Assembly (NCBI GenBank): GCA_027001895.1
Contig: JALTLP010000335.1
Coordinates: 1 to 10,367, forward strand
Direction of reading: 5' to 3'
Length of the DNA stretch: 10,367 nt
Source of the DNA: Chromatiales bacterium
GTDB taxonomy: Bacteria; Pseudomonadota; Gammaproteobacteria; UBA6429; Thiohalophilaceae
Position numbers and translations under genes: made by a program. Every line of letters begins with the position of its first letter. Within the stretch, counting starts at the first letter, position 1. The notes below the pieces were generated by a model. The model had not been told where the DNA came from. It searched no databases and saw nothing but the letters and a program-made list of their open reading frames with translations. Below, one piece after another: positions 1-6,445 of this stretch.

Positions 1-78
1 TTTAATCGCTTCGGCTAAACGCTGTTTCCATTGTCCATGTGCTGAAATACCATTGTTTAATGAATCTAAAATACTCAT
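1..78 (-). CDS. CZB-like domain protein, N-terminal fragment (cut by window edge)
   Basis: Only the first 26 codons are in the window; the gene runs off the left edge. The start is an ATG at 78-76 with a GAGG Shine-Dalgarno at 88-85, six bases upstream. The visible peptide begins MSILDSLNNG and continues with AHGQWKQRL at residues 13-21. That His-x-x-Trp-Lys-x-Arg-Leu pattern resembles the first helix of the chemoreceptor zinc-binding (CZB) domain, where the His is one of the zinc ligands. CZB domains occur alone, at the end of chemoreceptors, or in front of GGDEF domains as in DgcZ; the fragment is too short to tell which. The neighbouring HDOD gene, also signalling-type and on the same strand 113 bases upstream, fits a regulatory role. 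The family call rests on one short motif, so it is tentative. Confidence 0.55.
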   Translation of the reverse strand, partial: MSILDSLNNGISAHGQWKQRLAEAIK

Positions 79-191
79 ACACAACCTCGAATTATACCGG
101 ACGATATTTCCATTTATATCGGCTGTTATAAAATTTTCTTAAGCCGTATTTTCAGCAAGACTGTGAATACAGAATAATATTTTTAAGATAA

Positions 192-1055
192 CTAGGCGGC
201 TGTTTTTGAGGGATAAAATATTCGGACTGTCTGGCTATACAGTGCCCGCGATGATTCGGTCAGGTCAGATAAATGTTCCGAAGTTGCTTTTAAAATACTC
301 CAGATTTTTTCATCCAGTGTTGTCAGGTTATTCCAGTTAAACAAGGGTTCAATTTCGTTTGCGATATAGTTTGCCAGGTGCAGGATGCTGGTTTCCACTG
401 AAAATGAATCCGCCTGTTCCGGGTGATGATGAAACCAAACAGGTTCAATCAAACTTTCGGGCAAGCCCCATTCTTTTAATAACTCGGCGCCGAGTTCTGC
501 ATGGTCATAACCAAAGGCAACCTTTTCCACTTCGGTAACATCCAGGCTTGAATCGGCTTTTGATAAATTCAGTACCTCGATAGAAAGATTAGGGTGAGCA
601 TGGTACATCAATAACTTTCCGATATCATGTAGCAAACCGGCAACAAATACCCGCTCGGATTTTATAACACCGAGTTCAGATGCAATCGTACGCGCAGCTG
701 TCGCACAGGCAATATTGTGGCACCAGAAAGTTTCCGGGCTAACAAGCCCTTCGGGGATACTGTTAAATTTTTGTATTACCAATGTTGCCATGGCCAGATC
801 CCGAAGTTGCGAAACCCCCACAATAGTAATCGCCATGGTAATCGTGTCTATTTTTTGCGGGAAACCATAAAAAGGGCTGTTAACAATTTGTAACAGGCGA
901 GCCGTTAACGCGGCGTCTGTTGCAATAACGTCGGCAATGTCTTCGACCGTTGAGTTTTTATCGTCACATAAACGGTTTAGTTTTAAAGCAACATCGGGTA
1001 GAGAAACCAGGTCTATTCTGTCCTGTACTAGCTGTTGTGCACTTAAAGCTGCCAT
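192..1055 (-). CDS. HDOD domain signalling protein
   Basis: This is a single-domain HDOD protein, a family related to HD phosphohydrolases that usually acts as a signal-transduction or regulatory module in the cytoplasm. Counting from the upstream ATG at 1076, the hallmark stretches are VSLPDVALKL (24-33), the LLQIVNSPFYG helix (61-71), GLLHDIGKL (147-155), GYDHAELGAELL (189-200) and FHHHPE (215-220). The HD pair (150-151) and flanking His residues (120, 192, 216-218) are kept, so metal binding is possible, but catalysis cannot be inferred because many HDOD proteins are non-enzymatic. I place the start at the ATG at 1055-1053 because AGGA lies five bases before it; the in-frame ATG at 1076 (294 residues) has no close Shine-Dalgarno. 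No extra output domain is present. It lies 149-150 bases downstream of the moeB-like gene and probably has its own promoter, which I could not identify. Confidence 0.88.
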   Translation of the reverse strand: MAALSAQQLVQDRIDLVSLPDVALKLNRLCDDKNSTVEDIADVIATDAALTARLLQIVNSPFYGFPQKIDTITMAITIVGVSQLRDLAMATLVIQKFNSIPEGLVSPETFWCHNIACATAARTIASELGVIKSERVFVAGLLHDIGKLLMYHAHPNLSIEVLNLSKADSSLDVTEVEKVAFGYDHAELGAELLKEWGLPESLIEPVWFHHHPEQADSFSVETSILHLANYIANEIEPLFNWNNLTTLDEKIWSILKATSEHLSDLTESSRALYSQTVRIFYPSKTAA

Positions 1056-1167
1056 ACCGTTCCTGTTATTGAGCATCCAAAACTAAAAAAAACAGACCTA
1101 TTTCGCATTAAAGGAATATGTCTGCATATAGTGGATACAATAATAGCAACTAGCTATGTACTTATAA

Positions 1168-1182
1168 TGTGAAATATTCACA
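1168..1182. promoter_or_regulatory. Small palindrome resembling a CRP/FNR-type operator
   Basis: In the 128-bp spacer between the moeB-like and HDOD genes there is a perfect inverted repeat with arms TGTGAA (1168-1173) and TTCACA (1177-1182). The sequence reads TGTGA-N5-TCACA. The consensus for CRP is TGTGA-N6-TCACA, so this is one base short and may not bind CRP itself. It sits roughly 110 bases upstream of the HDOD start. Operator function is only inferred. Confidence 0.25.
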
Positions 1183-1204
1183 CTTTTGGTTAAATTTTAA
1201 ACGA

Positions 1205-1954
1205 TTATTTGTGATGATTGCAGACAGGGCAAGCGGGATCCTGCTTAAACTTTATTGTACGCCACTCCATCGTCCAGGCATCGAATAGAAGTAGTCTTGA
1301 TTGTAAGACTTTACCTGCATTCATAAGTATTTTTAAACATTCAACGGCCTGTATCGAGCCAATGACACCGACCAAAGAGGAGAGCACCCCGTTTTCACTA
1401 CAACTCTGGTCGAGTTCTTCACCGTTATCCGGGTAAAGACATTGGTAACAGGGTGAGCCCTGGGTATTCATAAAAACACTCACCTGACCTTCGAAACGAA
1501 TCGCCGCGCCAGAAACAAGTGGTGTTTGGGCATTAACGCAAGCCGTGTTAATTGCAAAGCGGCTTGCAAAATTATCTGTTGCATCGACAACACAATCGAC
1601 TTTATTTGACCATTGTTGCAACTCGATATTGGAGAGTTTTTTTGTCAGCGTGGTTATTTTTATATCTGAATTTAAATTTTCCAGGGTTTGTTTTGCAGAG
1701 TCTGCCTTGTTCTGCCCCATACTTTTTTCAGTGTGTATAATTTGCCGCTGTAAATTACTTTGATCGACTTCGTCGAAGTCGGCAAGAATTAAATGCCCCA
1801 CTCCGGCGGCGGCCAGGTACATGGCAACCGGGGAACCCAGGCCGCCTAGCCCAACTATCAATATGCTTGAATCCAGTAATTTTTGCTGACCGGCTACATC
1901 AACCTGTGGCAACATGATCTGGCGGCTGTATCGGAGCAGTTGTTTATCATCCAT
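1205..1954 (-). CDS. moeB: MoeB/ThiF/HesA family E1-like adenylyltransferase, probably MoeB
   Basis: E1-like enzymes of this family adenylate the C-terminal glycine of a small ubiquitin-like sulfur carrier: MoaD for molybdopterin synthesis, ThiS for thiamine. The protein has 249 residues, the length of E. coli MoeB. Visible features are RYSRQI (8-13), the nucleotide-binding GLGGLGSP (35-42), QSNLQRQ (65-71), DATDNFASR (124-132), SCSENGVLSSLVGVIGS (184-200), and two zinc-binding pairs, C169/C172 (CYQC) and C242/C245 (CPVC). There is no rhodanese extension. MoeB is preferred over ThiF on length and because moeB follows prmC in several gammaproteobacteria; here one small gene lies between. No carrier-protein gene is in the window, so the partner is unproven. 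The ATG at 1954 has no Shine-Dalgarno. A perfect TATAAT on this strand (1968-1963) lies only eight bases upstream of it. Confidence 0.85.
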   Translation of the reverse strand: MDDKQLLRYSRQIMLPQVDVAGQQKLLDSSILIVGLGGLGSPVAMYLAAAGVGHLILADFDEVDQSNLQRQIIHTEKSMGQNKADSAKQTLENLNSDIKITTLTKKLSNIELQQWSNKVDCVVDATDNFASRFAINTACVNAQTPLVSGAAIRFEGQVSVFMNTQGSPCYQCLYPDNGEELDQSCSENGVLSSLVGVIGSIQAVECLKILMNAGKVLQSRLLLFDAWTMEWRTIKFKQDPACPVCNHHK

Positions 1955-2027
1955 AGCGAATGATTATAAAGAAAAAACCGCTAATAAACGACTTACAAAA
2001 ATTTTACGGAGTGAACAGAAAATATAT

Positions 2028-2483
2028 TTAAAGATAATGTCGCCAATGCGTTGGGCGTTGGTCACGGCAACCATGCAAACGACGTTGATAACCCTGCATA
2101 AAAATATCGCGGGTTACTTTGTTTTGCATAATACCCAGGTTTTCACGCAAGGTATTTTCCGTATATGCGTACAGGGCATTTTTGATTTTGGATAACAGGC
2201 TATTGTCGAGATGAAAACCAACTGAAACCAGTGCCTGATGCAGAATATCCAGGGTTAGAACCCGAACATCGTAGGTAATGATCAGGTGTGAACCCGACAG
2301 GTATTGTAAATCCAGCACCCCATCAACATCGGCCAGCAGAAAAATGGCTGCCTTGGCCTGATCTTTCACAAAATAGCCCGCAGCATCCCCGCTTTCGTAA
2401 GCCGTGCTGAATAGTATATCGCGCTGTTTGGTGAGTGATTCCAAAAAATATACCTGCCCAAAAAGTACCTGAAAGTCGGCCAT
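2028..2483 (-). CDS. Hypothetical protein, 151 residues, between prmC and moeB
   Basis: I do not recognise a named family. The protein is soluble-looking, with no signal peptide and no membrane segment. Residues 3-60 alternate strand-like and helix-like stretches, including AAIFLLADVDGVLDLQYLSG (45-64). SHLIITYDVRVLTLDILHQA (65-84) followed by LVSVGFHLDN (85-94) reads like the second half of a ferredoxin-like (HMA-type) fold, but the metal-binding CxxC of that family is absent. The C-terminal tail is basic and rich in Arg, His and Trp: YQRRLHGCRDQRPTHWRHYL (132-151). It looks like a real gene: codon use matches its neighbours, it fills the space between two conserved genes on the same strand, and a plausible promoter lies upstream. 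The start is the first ATG after an in-frame stop; only a weak GGA sits just before it. I give no function. Confidence 0.7.
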   Translation of the reverse strand: MADFQVLFGQVYFLESLTKQRDILFSTAYESGDAAGYFVKDQAKAAIFLLADVDGVLDLQYLSGSHLIITYDVRVLTLDILHQALVSVGFHLDNSLLSKIKNALYAYTENTLRENLGIMQNKVTRDIFMQGYQRRLHGCRDQRPTHWRHYL

Positions 2484-2563
2484 TTCCGTTATATGGCATT
2501 TTGCTTATTTTCTTCTTCATCTGTTTTCAGGGTAGCGTTTTAGCGATGGGAATACCAGATAGT

Positions 2564-2592
2564 TTTATGCGAATTGAAGCAAAAAATATCAA
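2564..2592 (-). promoter_or_regulatory. Candidate sigma-70 promoter for the 151-residue gene
   Basis: Read on the minus strand, TTGATA (2592-2587) and CATAAA (2569-2564) are separated by exactly 17 bases. The first hexamer matches the -35 consensus at five of six positions, the second matches the -10 at four of six. It lies in the 144-bp gap after prmC, about 80 bases upstream of the 151-residue gene, so that gene and perhaps moeB could be transcribed separately from the gatB-hslO-prmC block. The region is AT-rich, so chance matches are likely. Confidence 0.38.
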
Positions 2593-2627
2593 TTTAGATA
2601 TTAAGTATATTTTAACTTTTTAATGCT

Positions 2628-3479
2628 TTAATCGCATAAGGCCAGAGTGACCCGGTCGTTTTGAGCCAGATCCTGGAGTGTTGTTATCTGCGTATAGCCA
2701 TTATCTTCTAAAAGTAGCCGCACCTTGCCCGCCTGATTATAGCCATGTTCCAATAGCAACCAACCATTGGGGTTTAACCATTTTTTAGCCTGCTCAATAA
2801 TATGCAAAAGGGCATCCAGACCATCCTCACCCGATGCAAGGGCAGAAATCGGTTCAAAACGTACATCACCTTGCTTTAAGTGCGCATCATTTTCTTCAAT
2901 ATAAGGCGGGTTTGAAATTATCAGGTCAAACCTTTCCGGCTTAAGCGTTGCAAACCAATCACTTTTAACTAACTCAATGGATGAGCAATACTTCTCTATG
3001 TTTTGTTGCGCTATTTGTAACGCCGCTTCTGAATTATCGGTAGCGAGTATACGTGGAGCTTGTTGAGTTTTTCTTAACTCAGTCACCAACGCAATTGATA
3101 TAGCCCCGCTACCGGTACCGAGTTCAAGAATTGAGTTAACCGCCTGTTGTTTTGCAATAGCAATGGCCTGTTCAACCAGCATTTCAGTTTCCGGGCGCGG
3201 AATTAAAGTATCTTTCGACACCCGTAATTCATGAGACCAGAACTCTTTGCTGCCAATAAGATGTGCTACCGGTTCACCTTGCTCACGTCTTTGCACTAGT
3301 TTTAAAAAGGCCTGTTCATCATCTTTAAATAGTTCCTGTTCAGGCCAGGTTCTTAAATAAGTTAACGGCTTTTGCAACACAAAACCCAGCAGGCAACCGG
3401 CATCAATACTTGCAGACTCAGAAACAGTTACAAGACGTTGCTTTGCATCTTCAAGTGCCTGTTTAATGGTTATTGCCAT
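2628..3479 (-). CDS. prmC: Peptide chain release factor N5-glutamine methyltransferase PrmC (HemK)
   Basis: PrmC methylates the glutamine of the GGQ motif in release factors RF1 and RF2, using S-adenosylmethionine, and so improves translation termination. The 283-residue length is typical. An N-terminal helical domain (1-85) ends with RREQGEPVAHLIGSKEFW (64-81). The linker TLIPRPETE follows (91-99), and then the Rossmann methyltransferase domain with ILELGTGSGAISIAL (117-131) as the SAM-binding loop. The catalytic NPPY lies at 190-193, which holds the substrate glutamine in this family. The gene begins 11 bases after the hslO stop with no clear Shine-Dalgarno, suggesting translational coupling. 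In many bacteria prmC directly follows prfA; here prfA is not adjacent and hslO takes that position. Confidence 0.96.
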   Translation of the reverse strand: MAITIKQALEDAKQRLVTVSESASIDAGCLLGFVLQKPLTYLRTWPEQELFKDDEQAFLKLVQRREQGEPVAHLIGSKEFWSHELRVSKDTLIPRPETEMLVEQAIAIAKQQAVNSILELGTGSGAISIALVTELRKTQQAPRILATDNSEAALQIAQQNIEKYCSSIELVKSDWFATLKPERFDLIISNPPYIEENDAHLKQGDVRFEPISALASGEDGLDALLHIIEQAKKWLNPNGWLLLEHGYNQAGKVRLLLEDNGYTQITTLQDLAQNDRVTLALCD

Positions 3480-3490
3480 AAAAATATCAG

Positions 3491-4396
3491 CTAGTGCCGG
3501 GTAGCAGAATTATCAGCGAGGTGCGAGTCGGTAAATAGTTGTTCGGCATCAACCGCATCAAACTCATAGGCATGGTTACAGAACTCACAATGAATACCGA
3601 TAATGTTTTTTTCTTTGATAATAGACGTAACTTCTTGCTGCCCGAGGCTGCGTAACATATTGGCAACCCGATCCCTGGAACAGGAACACCTGAAAAACAC
3701 CGGCTCAGATTCAAAGACCCGCACATCTTCTTCGTGATAAAGCCGGTGAATAATTTCTGCCGCGTCCAGCGCCAGTAACTCTTCGTCTTTAATAGTAGAA
3801 GAAAGTTGTTCAACGCGGTTCCAGCCATCGTCATCCTGCTGTACTTTATGCAGGTTTTCTTCATCAACCGATTCAGGCGGTAACTTTTGTATAAGCAGGC
3901 CGGCCGCTGTATTACTATCAACTGTTAACCAGAGTCGCGTGGATAATTGTTCGGACGTTTCAAGATAATGTTCGATGGCATCCGCAACCGTATCCCCCAC
4001 CAGTTCAACAATACTCTGGTAACGCTCGGTTTTGTTATCCGACTCAAGCGTTATTGCCAGCTGGCCATCGCCGACCAGTGTTTTTAAATTACCCGCCTGA
4101 ATATCTTTACTGTAATGCGCCAGCCCTCTTACCGCATTCTCACTGGTGCACTCAGCTACCACCAGTGGCAAAGCACCTTTACCCTGTATTTGCAGAATAA
4201 TACGCCCCTTTAATTTTAAGGTCGCTGCAAGTAAAACACCGGCCACCAGCATTTGTGCGAGTACATCGCGCACCACTGGCGGGTAATGATGGTTTTCGGT
4301 AATCGCCTGCCAACTTTTATGCAGCTGGGTAAGCTCACCACGTATCGAAATGTTTTCAAACAGAAAACGTTGTAGGCTGTCTTTGGATGGGTTCAT
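3491..4396 (-). CDS. hslO: Redox-regulated chaperone Hsp33
   Basis: Hsp33 is a cytoplasmic holdase. It is inactive when its four cysteines bind zinc, and oxidative stress activates it by forming disulfides and releasing the zinc. The protein has 301 residues, close to the usual length. The N-terminal substrate-binding domain covers about residues 1-180; the GALPLVVAEC region (74-83) and the GDGQLAITLE strand (109-118) are typical. The C-terminal redox switch is complete, with C237-S-C239 (FRCSCSRDR) and C270-E-F-C273 (HCEFCNHAYEFD). The start ATG is six bases beyond the gatB stop and has no Shine-Dalgarno, so translation probably depends on ribosomes finishing gatB. The tail after the zinc domain (281-301) is short and polar. 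All key residues are present. Confidence 0.96.
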   Translation of the reverse strand: MNPSKDSLQRFLFENISIRGELTQLHKSWQAITENHHYPPVVRDVLAQMLVAGVLLAATLKLKGRIILQIQGKGALPLVVAECTSENAVRGLAHYSKDIQAGNLKTLVGDGQLAITLESDNKTERYQSIVELVGDTVADAIEHYLETSEQLSTRLWLTVDSNTAAGLLIQKLPPESVDEENLHKVQQDDDGWNRVEQLSSTIKDEELLALDAAEIIHRLYHEEDVRVFESEPVFFRCSCSRDRVANMLRSLGQQEVTSIIKEKNIIGIHCEFCNHAYEFDAVDAEQLFTDSHLADNSATRH

Positions 4397-4402
4397 AAAA
4401 AA

Positions 4403-5836
4403 CTATTCAGACAATTTTTTCTTTAACAGCTGATTAATTTGCCCGGGGTTAGCTTTACCTTGTGTCTGTTTCATAATTTGCCCCACAAAGAAGCCCATTA
4501 GTTTTTCTTTACCGGCTTTAAACTGCTCGACCTGGTTTGGGTTGTCGGCAATAACCTTATCCACCATTGCTTCAAGTGCACCCATGTCGGTTATTTGTTT
4601 AAGGCCTTTGCTTTCAATAATACTATCGGCATCACCACCTTCTGACCACATTGTATCGAAGACTTCCTTGGCAATTTTACCGGAAATGGTATTGTCTTTA
4701 ATTCGTGCTAATAAACCCGCTAATTGCTTTGCTGAAACCGGTGAGGTCTTTATATCAAGGTTTTCCCTGTTTAAACGCCCGGTTAATTCAGAGATAACCC
4801 AGTTTGCTGCAAGTTTACTATCACCTGATTCCGTGCTAACCGTTTCAAAATAATCTGCCAGCTCAAGGCTTGCTGTTAAAATACCGGCATCGTCGCTACC
4901 GAGTTTAAATTCCTCGATAAAGCGTACTTTTTTTGCATCCGGTAATTCCGGAAGGGTTTTACGAATGGCTTCAACCTCATCGTCGGTAACAACTATCGGT
5001 AATAAATCCGGGTCCGGGAAGTAACGATAGTCCATTGCATTTTCTTTGGAACGCATTGAACGGGTTTCATTTTTATTTGAATCGTACAGACGGGTTTCCT
5101 GCGCTACTTCGCCACCGCCTTCGATAACATCGATCTGTCGTTCTATTTCGATATCAATCGCACGTTCAACAAAACGGAACGAGTTTATATTTTTTAATTC
5201 AGCACGGGTACCAAATTCCTGCTGCCCTTTTGGCCGGACAGAAACGTTCGCATCACAACGAAAAGATCCTTCCTGCATATTACCGTCACAAATACCGATG
5301 TAAGTCACAATAGAATGTATCTTACGCATATAGGCAACCGCTTCTTTGGTTGAGCGCATATCCGGTTCGGATACAATTTCGATTAGCGGCGTGCCGGCAC
5401 GGTTTAAATCTACACCTGTAGAGCCGTGAAAATCTTCGTGCAGGCTTTTACCCGCATCCTCTTCCAGATGTGCGCGGGTAACGCCGATGGTTTTTGTAGT
5501 ACCGTCTTCGAGTTCAATATCTACTGAACCCCGACCCACAATGGGTAAAGCAAGTTGTGTTGTTTGATAGCCTTTGGGTAAGTCAGGGTAAAAATAATTT
5601 TTACGATCAAAAACGGATGTCTTGCCAATTTCAGCGTTTATAGCAGTACCAAACTTAATCGCCATGTTTAAGGCCTGCTTATTCATAACCGGTAATACAC
5701 CCGGCAGACCCAGATCGACTGCATTCGCCTGAGTGTTGGGCTCGGCACCAAACGCGGTAGACGAACCGGAAAATATTTTACTTTTAGTAGCCAGTTGAGC
5801 GTGAATCTCCAGGCCGATAACAACTTCCCATTGCAT
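4403..5836 (-). CDS. gatB: Asp-tRNA(Asn)/Glu-tRNA(Gln) amidotransferase subunit B
   Basis: GatB phosphorylates the side-chain carboxylate of Glu or Asp mischarged on tRNA(Gln)/tRNA(Asn) and transfers to it the ammonia produced by GatA. The length of 477 residues is standard. The cradle/kinase domain carries VIGLEIHAQLATKSKIFS (6-23), the PDLPKGYQTTQ signature (84-94), HLEEDAGKS (123-131), DLNRAGTPLIEIVSEPD (143-159) and QEGSFRCDANVSVRP. The C-terminal helical and YqeY-like tail domain, which contacts tRNA, ends in GQINQLLKKKLSE. The start ATG is preceded by AAGG eight bases upstream. It is separated from gatA by a 609-bp repeat-rich spacer, which is unusual because gatCAB genes are normally packed closely. 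It is followed by hslO after six bases, so gatB, hslO and prmC likely share one mRNA. Confidence 0.97.
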   Translation of the reverse strand: MQWEVVIGLEIHAQLATKSKIFSGSSTAFGAEPNTQANAVDLGLPGVLPVMNKQALNMAIKFGTAINAEIGKTSVFDRKNYFYPDLPKGYQTTQLALPIVGRGSVDIELEDGTTKTIGVTRAHLEEDAGKSLHEDFHGSTGVDLNRAGTPLIEIVSEPDMRSTKEAVAYMRKIHSIVTYIGICDGNMQEGSFRCDANVSVRPKGQQEFGTRAELKNINSFRFVERAIDIEIERQIDVIEGGGEVAQETRLYDSNKNETRSMRSKENAMDYRYFPDPDLLPIVVTDDEVEAIRKTLPELPDAKKVRFIEEFKLGSDDAGILTASLELADYFETVSTESGDSKLAANWVISELTGRLNRENLDIKTSPVSAKQLAGLLARIKDNTISGKIAKEVFDTMWSEGGDADSIIESKGLKQITDMGALEAMVDKVIADNPNQVEQFKAGKEKLMGFFVGQIMKQTQGKANPGQINQLLKKKLSE

Positions 5837-5860
5837 AGCTATAACCTTAATATATTTTTG

Positions 5861-5886
5861 TTAACCACGAAGGACACAAAGAGCAC
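5861..5886 (-). repeat. Inverted copy of the CTTCGTGGTTAA interspersed motif
   Basis: TTAACCACGAAGGACACAAA and the bases following it are the reverse complement of 6167-6192 in the tandem array, with one mismatch that I can see. The motif has an internal 9-base rhythm: ACCACGAAG, GACACAAAG, AGCACAACG. From general knowledge, TTAACCACGAAGGACAC-like sequences recur in intergenic DNA of many environmental bacteria, so this is probably one member of a dispersed repeat family. Its purpose is unknown. Confidence 0.75.
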
Positions 5887-6026
5887 AACGATTATTATTT
5901 TGTATCTTTGCTAGCCGTCTGGTTAAAATATTTATGTACCTTTGTAAATTTATTTCTTTATTAACCTCAGCGAAAACTGAATATTTAACAATCAAATTTC
6001 TTCGTAGTGCTCGTCGTGTTCGTTGT

Positions 6027-6363
6027 GGTTAATTTTTTATACTGCTATTAATTCAACTTCACTTTAATCACGAAGAAAAAAATAATTTTCTCAGTATTGT
6101 TAACTTCATGGTTTAAAATTTTTCATTTTCACTTAAATCAATCTGTTTAACAAAAAATAAAACTTAGTGTTCTTTGTGTCCTTCGTGGTTAATTTTTTAT
6201 ACTACTATTAATTCAACTTCACTTTAACCACGAAGAAAACAAAATAATTTACTCAGCATTGTGAATTTCATGGTTTAAATTTTTCATTTACACTTAAATC
6301 AATCCGTTTAACAAAAAATAAAACTTAGTGTTCTTTGTTTCTTTTGTGGTTAAATTTTTATAC
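6027..6363. repeat. ~160-bp tandem repeat, two full copies and a truncated third
   Basis: Copy 1 spans 6027-6186, copy 2 spans 6187-6347, and a third begins at 6348 and stops after about 16 bases where the palindromic element begins. The two full copies are about nine-tenths identical by eye; differences include C/T and A/G changes near 6043/6203 and small indels in the A-runs near 6075-6095. Landmarks shared by both copies are GGTTAATTTTTTATACT at the start, CATGGTTTAAA in the middle, and AACAAAAAATAAAACTTAGT near the end. Neither copy encodes a protein. Units abut directly with no variable spacers, so this is not a CRISPR array. Confidence 0.9.
6181..6235. repeat. 12-bp perfect inverted repeat inside tandem copy 2
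   Basis: CTTCGTGGTTAA (6181-6192) pairs perfectly with TTAACCACGAAG (6224-6235) around a 31-base loop. In copy 1 the equivalent arms (6021-6032 and 6064-6075) have three mismatches, so the stem there is decayed. This shows that the array is built from inverted as well as direct copies of the same short motif. An RNA hairpin in the gatA-gatB transcript is possible but not demonstrated. Confidence 0.7.
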
Positions 6364-6439
6364 TGTCATTGCGAGCGATAGCGAAGCAATCTGTAGTAAA
6401 AATTGTCGTTAGATTGCCACGCTATCGCTCGCAATGACA
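6364..6439. repeat. Long palindromic element (REP/MITE-like), 29-bp arms
   Basis: The left arm 6364-6392 begins TGTCATTGCGAGCGATAGCG; the right arm 6411-6439 is its reverse complement at 27 of 29 positions, with an 18-base loop. GTCATTGCGAG...GCAATCT palindromes are, from general knowledge, a widely scattered intergenic repeat type in many bacteria. It begins six bases after the gatA stop and would form a strong hairpin in gatA mRNA. No U-run follows the stem on the gatA-coding strand, so it is not a standard intrinsic terminator; it could protect the 3' end of a gatCA message or reduce readthrough. It interrupts the third copy of the tandem repeat, which suggests it inserted after the array formed. 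Confidence 0.88.
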
Positions 6440-6445
6440 CCCTTT

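Larger units (their letters stand above)
5837..6445. other. 609-bp AT-rich non-coding spacer between gatA and gatB
   Basis: No gene is supported here on either strand. The spacer holds, from right to left: a long palindrome right after the gatA stop (6364-6439), two tandem ~160-bp units plus the start of a third (6027-6363), a degenerate copy of the unit end (about 6005-6032), a very AT-rich stretch without recognisable structure (about 5890-6000), and an inverted copy of the unit-junction motif (5861-5886) close to gatB. Composition is far more AT-rich than the flanking genes. I could not identify a convincing promoter for gatB. Confidence 0.85.

Noticed and set aside
76..96. TATAAT at 96-91 (minus) as promoter for the CZB-like gene
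   Set aside because: It overlaps the position where the Shine-Dalgarno GAGG would have to be transcribed almost from the first base, and there is no -35 match at 16-18 bases.
146..170. Imperfect inverted repeat GTATTTTCAG / CTGTGAATAC as an HDOD terminator
   Set aside because: The stem matches at 8 of 10 positions, is AT-rich, and is not followed by a T-run on the relevant strand.
2435..2623. Plus-strand 62-codon frame with a signal-peptide-like hydrophobic stretch
   Set aside because: It starts with GTG without a ribosome site, overlaps the start of the minus-strand 151-residue gene, and its tail is low-complexity AT-rich translation.
6027..6347. Repeat array as a possible CRISPR
   Set aside because: Units are about 160 bp, abut without variable spacers, and no cas genes are near.
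6364..6439. Palindrome after gatA as an intrinsic terminator
   Set aside because: On the gatA-coding strand the stem is followed by AGTATAAAAATTT and not a U-run. A T-run exists only on the opposite strand, where no upstream gene is transcribed.
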